Shown here: in pieces, positions 33,096 to 40,038 of the stretch | Numbering within the stretch: the stretch's first letter is position 1 | Layout: each line of letters starts with the position of its first letter | DNA from: JAAYZQ01 sp034428935 | GTDB taxonomy: Bacteria; Chloroflexota; Anaerolineae; JAAYZQ01 | Length of the DNA stretch: 57,656 nucleotides | Direction of reading: 5' to 3' | Assembly (NCBI GenBank): GCA_034428935.1 | Contig: DAOUHB010000192.1 | Coordinates: 1 to 57,656, forward strand | Made by a program: the position numbers and the translations under genes | Notes under the pieces: generated by a model | The model's input: the letters and a program-made list of their open reading frames with translations, nothing else | What the model was told of the DNA's origin: nothing | Databases searched by the model: none

Positions 33096-34178
33096 TTGTC
33101 CCAGCACGACGAAGGTAAGAATCCTCGCCCCGGGGGGCCGCCCGGCAGCGAGCCGGTGTGGACCTATCGCGGGTACCAACTGCGGCCCAGCGAGTTCACG
33201 ACAGCCATGGTCCACCTCTTCCGCGCCGAGGTGCAGCGCGCCAACGTCTGGCGCCAGAGGCTGGATACGACCACCAACTGGGCCGTCATCACGACGGGCG
33301 CGGCCATCTCCTTTGCCTACAGCCGCACGGCGGTGGAGGACCACAGGGTCATCATCCTCAACGTGCTGCTGGTGACGCTCTTTCTCTACATCGAGGCGCG
33401 GCGCGACCGCTACTACGAGCTGTGGAGCTATCGCGTGCGCCTCATGGAGACCGACTTTTTCGCAACCATGTTGGTGCCCCCGTTCCATCCCGCGGCCGAC
33501 TGGGCCGAAAGCCTGGCCGAAAACCTGCTTCACCCACAGTTGCCCATCTCTTATTGGGAAGCCCTGGGCCGCCGTTTCCGGCGCAACTATTTCTGGATCT
33601 ATATCATCCTGGGCCTGGCCTGGCTGGGCAAGGTCTGGCTACACCCCTATGTGGCCCCCTCCGGCGCCGAGTTCCTCGCCCGGGCGAGCATCGGCACCGT
33701 TCCCGGCTGGATTGTCCTCACCGGCGGGCTCGTGTTCAACGGCGCCCTGATTCTCATTGGCCTGCTGACCATCGGGCTGCAGCAGGCGGCGGGCGAGGTG
33801 CTGCCGCGCTACCCGGTGTTGCCCATGCCTGCCGCCCTCAGCCGCGGGCCCCATGCGCGGCGCGGCCTGCGAAGCTGGCGCGCCTGGTTCCGGCCCAGCA
33901 GCCAGAGGCAACAACTGCTGGCCTTTATCATCACCGACCAAACAGAGCTCGTCTCGGAAAAGATCCTGAAGGACATGAACCGGGGCGTCACGGCCCTGCC
34001 GGGCACAGGGATGTACACCAGGCAGGAGCACACCATCCTCATGTGCGCTTTGACCGTGACCGAGGTGGCACAGCTCAAGGACCTGGTGGCGGGGGCCGAT
34101 CCCAGGGCCTTTATCATGATCTCGCCTGCCCAGGAGGTGCTGGGCAGGGGCTTTGCTCCGCTGCAAGAAGAGCCCTAG
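33096..34178 (+). CDS. DUF2270 membrane protein with a C-terminal DUF2179-like (GlnB-fold) domain
   Basis: I choose TTG 33096 because GGAGGG lies six bases upstream; GTG 33078 is in frame but has no site. The product is about 360 residues. The first 230 match DUF2270: FTTAMVHLFRAEVQRANVWRQRLD, a hydrophobic pair (WAVITTGAAISFAYS and HRVIILNVLLVTLFLYIEARR), then RLMETDFF and two more spans (WIYIILGLAWLGKVWL and IVLTGGLVFNGALILIGLL). Residues about 265-345 (LLAFIITDQTELVSEKILKDM, GVTALPGTGMYTRQEHTILMCALT, FIMISPAQEVLGRGF) resemble the DUF2179 domain found at the end of YitT-like transporters. That fold is PII-like and may bind a small ligand. The combination suggests a ligand-sensing membrane protein; the function is unknown. 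Confidence 0.75.
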   Translation: MSQHDEGKNPRPGGPPGSEPVWTYRGYQLRPSEFTTAMVHLFRAEVQRANVWRQRLDTTTNWAVITTGAAISFAYSRTAVEDHRVIILNVLLVTLFLYIEARRDRYYELWSYRVRLMETDFFATMLVPPFHPAADWAESLAENLLHPQLPISYWEALGRRFRRNYFWIYIILGLAWLGKVWLHPYVAPSGAEFLARASIGTVPGWIVLTGGLVFNGALILIGLLTIGLQQAAGEVLPRYPVLPMPAALSRGPHARRGLRSWRAWFRPSSQRQQLLAFIITDQTELVSEKILKDMNRGVTALPGTGMYTRQEHTILMCALTVTEVAQLKDLVAGADPRAFIMISPAQEVLGRGFAPLQEEP

Positions 34179-34180
34179 GC

Positions 34181-36019
34181 TCAGGGCCCGATTACCTCTA
34201 CCTCCACGGGCAGGAGCAGGTGGTCGCCCCGGGCGGCGCCCCCCGGCCCGGTGACGGGCAGCCACGCCGACGCGCCAAAGGGATGCACACTGATGGTCAG
34301 GCGGTAGGTTCCCGGCGCTCCATCGGCGGGCACCGGCAGCAGGTGCTGCGACGCGAGGGGCACGCCCACCGGCCAGCGGTCCGTCGTGTCGCGGCCGGCC
34401 GTGGGCGAGCCGTCGGCGTACATCAGGAATTGCCCGTCCTCATCCACGAGCTGGATGAGGGTCATCAGGTCCTCCCCAACCGGCTCTGTCGCCTCCCAAT
34501 ACAGGTCGAGGGCCAGCTTTTCCCCCGGCCGCACCTGGCGGTTCGTAAGCTGAAAGGCCAGCAACCGGATGCCGTTCCACCGGGCGTCCAGGGGCACGGC
34601 GCGGCCCAGCTCCTGATCCGTCGCCCGGGGGGCCGGGGCGTGGACCGGCCCGATGTACCGCACGGGGGTGATGACGGCCAGGAAGAGCATCCCGGCCACC
34701 AGCACGCCCAGGACCGGGCGGCGCCCCCGTTGCCCGCCCCACCACGCCCAGCCGGCGGCCAGCACGAGCATCACGGTGGGCAGGATGGGATAGATGAGCC
34801 GCCCCTGGTCGGTCCCCAGCACCGTCGCCGTCCACTGGATGAGCGAAGCCAGCGTGCCGGCCGCGTGCAGGGCCAGGAGGAGCAGCGTCCAGCGCGTCGC
34901 GCCCGCCAGCACCGACCAGCGGCGCGCGAGCCAGGCGACGAAACCGGCGGCGCCGGCGAGGCAAACCAGGCCCAGGATCCAGTATATGACCTCCTCGAAG
35001 GCGATGCCGATCCAGCCCAACCAGAAGGAGCGAAAGACCCCCTTGAACAGCCAGGCCAGGACCTCGGGAGTGAGGGGTCCCTCACGCCGGGCGTTGGTTT
35101 CCAGCACAAAGTTCCAGCCCAGGGGATCGCCGTGGAGCAGCCAGTTGCGCACGAAATACCAGCCGGCCACCAGGGCGGCCACGCCAAAGCAGACGAGCAG
35201 TCCCAGGGCCGCGGCCCGCAGCGCCGCCCCGCGCCGGCCGGCCTGCCTCTCCCCCGCTGCCCCATCCGCTCCCGCCTGCCGGCCGGCACCCGTTGCCGGC
35301 GCCAGGACGACGGCCAGGCCGGCGATGGGCACCAGGACGGCGACGTTGGCCTTGCTCAGGAGTCCCAGCCCCAGGAGCAGCCCCAGCACCACGGGACGCT
35401 GCCAGCCGGGGCGGGCGTTGTGCAGCACGGCCGCCACCTGCCACAGGATGAGGGCCGAAAAGGCCGTGGCCGCATTGTCGTTGTTTACGACCGCCGACAG
35501 GAACAGAAACTGCGGCGTAAAAGCCAGCAGGCCGGCCATGGCCAGGGCAATGGCGGGGGCCTCGGGAAACAGGACGCGCCCCAGGCGGTAAACGGCCAGG
35601 ACGGTGACGGCGCCCAGGGCGATGGACAGCAGCCGCACCAGGTGCCAGGCCAGCGCCCAGCCCCGGAAGGGCCAGCTCTCGCCGGCGGTGTGCAACAGCA
35701 GGTTCTTGGGCGAGCGCGGGTCGGCGACGTCGTAATAGGCGTTGTGGCGCACGGCAAAGGGCGCGTCGGGATCGTCCTCGATCCAGAAGGTCAGGGCGGC
35801 CGCGGCGGCATAGTAGAGGGGAGGCTGAAAGGCCTCGTGCTCCTCGCTCGTGTCGGGCAGCCGGCCATGCTGGGCCAGGTAGCGGACGTAGGTGAAATGG
35901 GGCACCTCGTCGGGGGCCTCGCCCAGGGGGATAACCAGGCTGTACCAACCGGCCAGGCCCACGTAGGCCAGCAGGAGCAGTGCCAGAAATGCGATGGGCC
36001 AGCGGTCCCTGTGGTTCAT
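34181..36019 (-). CDS. Polytopic glycosyltransferase-39/ArnT-like membrane protein (DUF2142-like)
   Basis: The 612-residue protein has an N-terminal span, then the luminal loop motif GEAPDEVPHFTYVRYLAQHG with acidic residues as in GT-C mannosyltransferases, and FQPPLYYAAAA. About eleven further spans end near residue 470. The last about 130 residues are a soluble beta domain (LLAFQLTNRQVRPGEKLALDLYWEAT through VEVEVIGP). GT-C enzymes transfer sugars from polyprenyl phosphate to lipids or proteins on the outer face of the membrane. The start codon overlaps the stop of the upstream gene (ATGA). The C-terminal domain resembles that of its neighbour. Confidence 0.75.
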   Translation of the reverse strand: MNHRDRWPIAFLALLLLAYVGLAGWYSLVIPLGEAPDEVPHFTYVRYLAQHGRLPDTSEEHEAFQPPLYYAAAAALTFWIEDDPDAPFAVRHNAYYDVADPRSPKNLLLHTAGESWPFRGWALAWHLVRLLSIALGAVTVLAVYRLGRVLFPEAPAIALAMAGLLAFTPQFLFLSAVVNNDNAATAFSALILWQVAAVLHNARPGWQRPVVLGLLLGLGLLSKANVAVLVPIAGLAVVLAPATGAGRQAGADGAAGERQAGRRGAALRAAALGLLVCFGVAALVAGWYFVRNWLLHGDPLGWNFVLETNARREGPLTPEVLAWLFKGVFRSFWLGWIGIAFEEVIYWILGLVCLAGAAGFVAWLARRWSVLAGATRWTLLLLALHAAGTLASLIQWTATVLGTDQGRLIYPILPTVMLVLAAGWAWWGGQRGRRPVLGVLVAGMLFLAVITPVRYIGPVHAPAPRATDQELGRAVPLDARWNGIRLLAFQLTNRQVRPGEKLALDLYWEATEPVGEDLMTLIQLVDEDGQFLMYADGSPTAGRDTTDRWPVGVPLASQHLLPVPADGAPGTYRLTISVHPFGASAWLPVTGPGGAARGDHLLLPVEVEVIGP

Positions 36020-38244
36020 GGCCCGACGACCTCGATCTCGGCCAGCAACACCCGCCGGCCGTCATGGGGCACATCCGACGTCACCACGTCCAGGTTCTGT
36101 CCCGACGAGAAGGCGTACATGCCGGCCCAGACCTGGTAGCGGCCGGGCGGCAGATCGTCGGGCAGGGGCAGGGCGTGCCGGTCGGGCACCAGCTCGCCGG
36201 GCACCCAGCGCGTGGTGGGCGTATAGCCCCCTCCCGGGTCGCCGTCGTGCTGTGCCGGCTGCCGGGTAAGCCCGGTGTCTGTCAGGTGGACGAACGCCTT
36301 GTAGTCCTCCGCCAGGCCGTCCAGGGCGATCCAGTACAGCGTGACGCTCACCGTGTCGCCCGGCCGGTAGCGCTCTCCGGCCAGGTCAAAGGCTTGCAGC
36401 CTGACCAGGTCCGCCAGGTTGGCGTTCACCGCCTCGGGCGAGCGCAGGTAGCCGTTGGGCATGGCCAGGCTGCCCAGGAGGACGCTGGCCAACAGCAGAT
36501 AGGGCACGGCCAGGGCCAGGTGGCCGCTGCCCGCCCGCAGACCCGAGGCGGAGCGGATGCCCTGAAAGCGGGCCAGGAGCAGCACGCCGGCGGCCAGGGC
36601 GGCCAGCAGCGAGACCAGGTTGCCCCAGCGCTGGGCGGGGGCCAGGGCCAGCCGCAAGACCAGGCTCCCCTCTCCCGGCGGCAGATCGAAGGCGGCCAGG
36701 CCCAGGCTGCCGGCGGGATGGGCCGCAATGGACCGGCCCTGCCAGCGCGCTTCCCAGCCCGGATAGTAGAACTGGTGCAGCACCAGGCCCGTGGCCGCCT
36801 CGCTCCGCAGGGCCAGGTGGTAGCGCGTGTACCCCACGCCCATCAGCGCCAGGTCCCCGGCAACCGGCGGGCCGGCCTGCTCGCCGTCGGGGTCCTGGAG
36901 AGGGTGAGAGATGGCCCAGCGCTGTTCCTTGACCCAGATGGGCAGGTATTCGCCCGTCCAGGTCGACCCCACCTGGCCAAATTCGCGGTCCTGGGCCCAC
37001 ATCGCCTCCACCGACGGCGAGGGCCGGGTGGCGGTGACGGGCAGGGCGGCCAGCGCCCAGGCGCCGGTGAGGGCCAGGATCAGGACGGCGGCCAGGGGCG
37101 CGACGGGCCGGGGAGCACCGGCCAATGCCTGGAGCAACAGGCCGGCCAGCATGGCGGTCGCCAGGACGGTCATGGCCTGGAAGCGCCACGGGTACTGCAA
37201 GAAGGCCAGCCCCCCCTCAAGGGCTCGCCAGGCGGGCAGGGAGGACGTGGTGAGCATCCAGGCAGAAATCAGGGCCACGGCCAGGGACAAGATTGCCGGC
37301 CCCCGCAGCCGGCGCAGGAAGGGCAGGCCCAGGCCCGCCACCAGGATGAGCCCCTGCACCCAGCCCAGGGGAAAGGTCACGGGATCCCGCACCTCGTAAC
37401 GGTAGGCGAGGTCGGGGGAAAACAGCCCCGCCAGCGGCAACAGGTGGCGCTGATAGCCCTCGGAAGCGCCCGACGCCAGGCCCACGTACTGCGACTCGGC
37501 CAGGACCGGCAGCCAGTAAAACGCGCTCAGGGCCGCGGCCAGGGCCAGGGCCAGGAGCAGGCGCCCCAGGGAGCGCCCCCCGGGCCTGGCTGCCAGCCGC
37601 AGGAGCACATAGGCGCCCAGGACAGGGGCAAAGATCAAGGCCGACAGGCTGTGGGTCAGGACCAGCGCCGCGAGGGAGAGCCCGGCGACGGCCAGCCAGG
37701 GAATCCAACGCCCTCCCTCTGCCTCGTCCAACAGCCGGTGAAAGGCCAGCAGGATGAGGGGGAACCAGACAAAGGCCAGGAACTCGGCCAGGGCGGCGCG
37801 AACGTAGAGGTCCAGGAGGTGGTAGGGCAGGTAGGCATAGACCAGGGCGGCGACGAGGGCCGGGAGGCGATCCAGGTAGAGGCGGGCAAAGGCATACAGG
37901 CCCAGGGCCGAAGCCACAAGGCCCGTGGCCAGGACCAGCTTGGTGGCCGCTATCGCATCGGCGCCCAGGAGGGTAAAGGGCAGGCCCCAGTAATAGCTCA
38001 GCGGGCCGTAGAAATTGAGGACCGGATGCCCGTAGCCAAAGGCAAACTCCGGGAACCAGCGCGGGTAGAGAACGCCGGCCCGCACGGCGCGGTCCAGCGC
38101 CGCCAGGCGATAGGCGTGAAAGACGCCGTCGTGGGATTCGAAAAAGCCCGGCCGGGCAAGGGGCACCAGGGCGGGCAGCACCAACAACGCCACCCACCAG
38201 CCCCAGGGGACGCGAGCCAATCGAGATCGCACACGCTGCATCAC
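36016..38244 (-). CDS. 6-PTPS-related (YfhO/GT-C-like) polytopic membrane protein
   Basis: This 742-residue protein has the pattern of the '6-pyruvoyl-tetrahydropterin synthase-related' membrane family: an N-terminal span, then RPGFFESHDGVFHAYRL, YPRWFPEFAFGYGHPVLNFYGPLSYY, and many spans. FLQYPWRFQAMTVLATAMLAG precedes a beta region with GYTRYHLALRS, then two late spans. The C-terminal beta domain (RLQAFDLAGERYRPGDTVSVTLYW to IEVVGP) parallels that of the next gene. The family name is historical; most members look like GT-C glycosyltransferases. It is the first gene of a pair joined by an ATGA overlap. The donor and acceptor are unknown. Confidence 0.78.
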   Translation of the reverse strand: MMQRVRSRLARVPWGWWVALLVLPALVPLARPGFFESHDGVFHAYRLAALDRAVRAGVLYPRWFPEFAFGYGHPVLNFYGPLSYYWGLPFTLLGADAIAATKLVLATGLVASALGLYAFARLYLDRLPALVAALVYAYLPYHLLDLYVRAALAEFLAFVWFPLILLAFHRLLDEAEGGRWIPWLAVAGLSLAALVLTHSLSALIFAPVLGAYVLLRLAARPGGRSLGRLLLALALAAALSAFYWLPVLAESQYVGLASGASEGYQRHLLPLAGLFSPDLAYRYEVRDPVTFPLGWVQGLILVAGLGLPFLRRLRGPAILSLAVALISAWMLTTSSLPAWRALEGGLAFLQYPWRFQAMTVLATAMLAGLLLQALAGAPRPVAPLAAVLILALTGAWALAALPVTATRPSPSVEAMWAQDREFGQVGSTWTGEYLPIWVKEQRWAISHPLQDPDGEQAGPPVAGDLALMGVGYTRYHLALRSEAATGLVLHQFYYPGWEARWQGRSIAAHPAGSLGLAAFDLPPGEGSLVLRLALAPAQRWGNLVSLLAALAAGVLLLARFQGIRSASGLRAGSGHLALAVPYLLLASVLLGSLAMPNGYLRSPEAVNANLADLVRLQAFDLAGERYRPGDTVSVTLYWIALDGLAEDYKAFVHLTDTGLTRQPAQHDGDPGGGYTPTTRWVPGELVPDRHALPLPDDLPPGRYQVWAGMYAFSSGQNLDVVTSDVPHDGRRVLLAEIEVVGP

Positions 38245-38378
38245 GCGGCGATTATAGCATGCCCGGGGGAGGGGGGCAAGTATCGCGCCGGAGGTTGTAG
38301 GGCCGGGAACACTGCCCGCGCCTCGCCCCTGTCATCCCGAGGTGTCGGGCTGGCAGGCGAGGCACGGGCCGAGAACGA

Positions 38379-38762
38379 TCAGCCGTGGATGAGGGTGGGC
38401 AGGCAGTGGGTGCAGACCCACAGGCTGCGCCCCTCGGTGCGCACCGGCAAGAGGACGGCGCCGCGCTCGCTGCTGCCGCAGCGGAAACAGGTCTGCTCGA
38501 TGTACTGGGGCCCGCGAGCCTGCTCCCGGGCGTGGGCAGCCTGGGCGTCAAAGGGCGCCGCCTCCCGGGTCTCGACCGACAGGGCGCCCGTAGGGCAGAT
38601 GCCCAGGCAAAAGCCGGCGCCATCGCACAATTCTTCTTTGATGACCCTGGCCTTGCCGTTTACCAGCTCAATGGCCCCCTCGACGCAGGGGGTGACGCAC
38701 AAGCCGCAGCCGTTGCACAGCTCTTCGTCGATGCGAACAATGGTCCGCAGCACTCGGTCCAT
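38379..38762 (-). CDS. Two-cluster ferredoxin with a C-terminal zinc-ribbon-like tail
   Basis: This 127-residue protein has a first complete [4Fe-4S] motif CNGCGLCVTPC. The second motif, CDGAGFCLGICP, has Ala where the second Cys is expected. This seven-Cys pattern is seen in relatives that read CDGLGACLG, so the second cluster may be [3Fe-4S] or use another ligand. The C-terminal third has CFRCGSSERGAV and VCTHCLP, two Cys pairs able to bind zinc or iron. AGGAG lies eight bases before the ATG. It is a soluble electron carrier; its partner enzyme is not in the window. Confidence 0.85.
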   Translation of the reverse strand: MDRVLRTIVRIDEELCNGCGLCVTPCVEGAIELVNGKARVIKEELCDGAGFCLGICPTGALSVETREAAPFDAQAAHAREQARGPQYIEQTCFRCGSSERGAVLLPVRTEGRSLWVCTHCLPTLIHG

Positions 38763-38841
38763 GATTTTCCACTCCTATCGTGTACGTGCCCCCATCATAG
38801 CCTATTCCCCGGCGCGCGGGTATGATCTTTGTCAGGTTGTA

Positions 38842-38999
38842 ACTGCTCAGGCATCCGCTGCGCCGCCGGTTGAAACCGGCGTCTGAGTCCAGAAACGCGT
38901 TAAAACGCGTTCGGAGTCAGTGTGGCGTGAACCCGTTTCAACGGGTTTTCGGTATCAGCCAGGCGTTTCAACGCCTGGCAGGCAGGACGGCTGAGCAGT
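38842..38999. repeat. Four-hairpin element enclosed by ACTGCTCAG inverted repeats
   Basis: ACTGCTCAG (38842-38850) and CTGAGCAGT (38991-38999) bracket four near-perfect hairpins: GCCGGTT-GA-AACCGGC (38865-38880), AACGCGTT-AA-AACGCGTT (38894-38911), AACCCGTT-TC-AACGGGTT (38930-38947) and CCAGGCGTT-TC-AACGCCTGG (38959-38978). The stems differ but every hairpin closes with TT-NN-AA. The block lies in the 324-base gap between the divergent ferredoxin and methyltransferase genes, upstream of the methyltransferase promoter. The rest of that gap holds only the ferredoxin leader and this promoter. The function is unknown. Confidence 0.8.
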
Positions 39000-39028
39000 A
39001 ACGTCAGGTTGCCGGCTCCGGTGCGCGT

Positions 39029-39057
39029 TTGCGCGGGCCCCGGGGTTGTGGTATAGT
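39029..39057 (+). promoter_or_regulatory. Promoter of the 39087 methyltransferase
   Basis: TTGCGC (39029-39034), 17 bases, TATAGT (39052-39057), with the predicted start near 39064. Confidence 0.6.
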
Positions 39058-39086
39058 AAAGCCCGGAACAGAGGAGAAAGCGAGAG

Positions 39087-39836
39087 ATGCAGGCCATGGC
39101 TCGTGTCACGGGTGTCGACTATGACCAGGACGCTGGCGAGTATGCAGCCCACCGCAGGCTACACGCCGGCGTTTTCATCGAGCTGGTCACTGGCGCCGGA
39201 CTGGGCGCCGGTTCCCGGGTGGTGGAGGTAGGCTGCGGCACGGGCAACTATGCCCGGGCGCTGGCCGACGGTCCGGGCTGCACGCTCCTTGGCCTCGATC
39301 CCTCCAGCGGCATGCTGTCGCACGCCCACCGCCAGCCCGAGCCCGTGTGCTGGCTCCAGGCCCGCGCCGAAGAGCTACCCCTTGCCCCCGGCAGCGCCGA
39401 CCTCGTCTTTTCCGTGGACGTCATCCATCACGTCGCCGGCCCGGCCGCCTTTTTCCAGGCGGTCGCCCGGGCCCTGCGACCCGGGGGATGGGTGTGCACC
39501 GTGACCGACTCGGAGGAGATCATCCGGCAGCGCGAGATCCTCTCGGGCTACTTCCCGGAGACCGTCGCCGTGGAGCTGCAACGCTACCCGAAGCTCGGCG
39601 AGCTGCGGACCTGGTCGGCGGCCGCCGGCCTGGTCGACTTTCGGGTCGTAACCGTGGAGCAGCCCTACACCCTGGAGAGCACCCGGCCCTTTCGCGACCG
39701 CGCCTTTTCGTCGCTGCACCTCATCTCGGAGGAGGCGTGGCAGGCCGGCCTGGCCCGGCTGGAAGCTGACCTGGCCCGCGGGCCGGTCCACGGCGTGTCG
39801 CGCTACGCCTGTGTCTGGGCAGCCAGGCCCGCCTGA
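39087..39836 (+). CDS. Class I SAM-dependent methyltransferase (methyltransferase_11 type)
   Basis: This 249-residue protein has motif I VVEVGCGTGNYARALA (about residues 45-60), LLGLDPSSGML, ARAEELPLAPGSADLVFSVDVIHHV and ALRPGGWVCTVTDS. It begins after AGAGGAGA; ATG 39087 fits that site better than ATG 39096. It appears monocistronic between its own promoter and that of the GH13 gene. The substrate is unknown. Confidence 0.85.
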   Translation: MQAMARVTGVDYDQDAGEYAAHRRLHAGVFIELVTGAGLGAGSRVVEVGCGTGNYARALADGPGCTLLGLDPSSGMLSHAHRQPEPVCWLQARAEELPLAPGSADLVFSVDVIHHVAGPAAFFQAVARALRPGGWVCTVTDSEEIIRQREILSGYFPETVAVELQRYPKLGELRTWSAAAGLVDFRVVTVEQPYTLESTRPFRDRAFSSLHLISEEAWQAGLARLEADLARGPVHGVSRYACVWAARPA

Positions 39837-39898
39837 TCCGGCTCCCGGTCCGGCCCGCTCGCCCGGCGAGGCCCGCAACGGTGTGCGGCGTCGAGAAC

Positions 39899-39927
39899 TT
39901 GACAGACTGGGTCGTTCGGGGCATAAT
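39899..39927 (+). promoter_or_regulatory. Promoter of the GH13 gene
   Basis: TTGACA (39899-39904), 17 bases, CATAAT (39922-39927). The leader would be about 105 bases and contains no obvious structure. Confidence 0.7.
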
Positions 39928-40038
39928 GATAAAGCCTCGGGTTGCGCGTGCCCAGGCGTGCAGAGTTGCGCGCCCATCCCAATAAGTGACGGTTTCTCTT
40001 CCGTTTGGGCTACACGAAAGTACCAGCAGGAGACAAGA

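Noticed and set aside
33158..38886. Two long plus-strand frames (33158-36139 and 35980-38886) over the membrane-protein genes
   Set aside because: They are antisense or shifted shadows rich in Gly, Gln, Pro and Arg, while the assigned genes have coherent membrane spans and family motifs.
38842..38999. CRISPR array
   Set aside because: The hairpins have different stems, the spacing is irregular, there is no constant repeat, and no cas gene is near.
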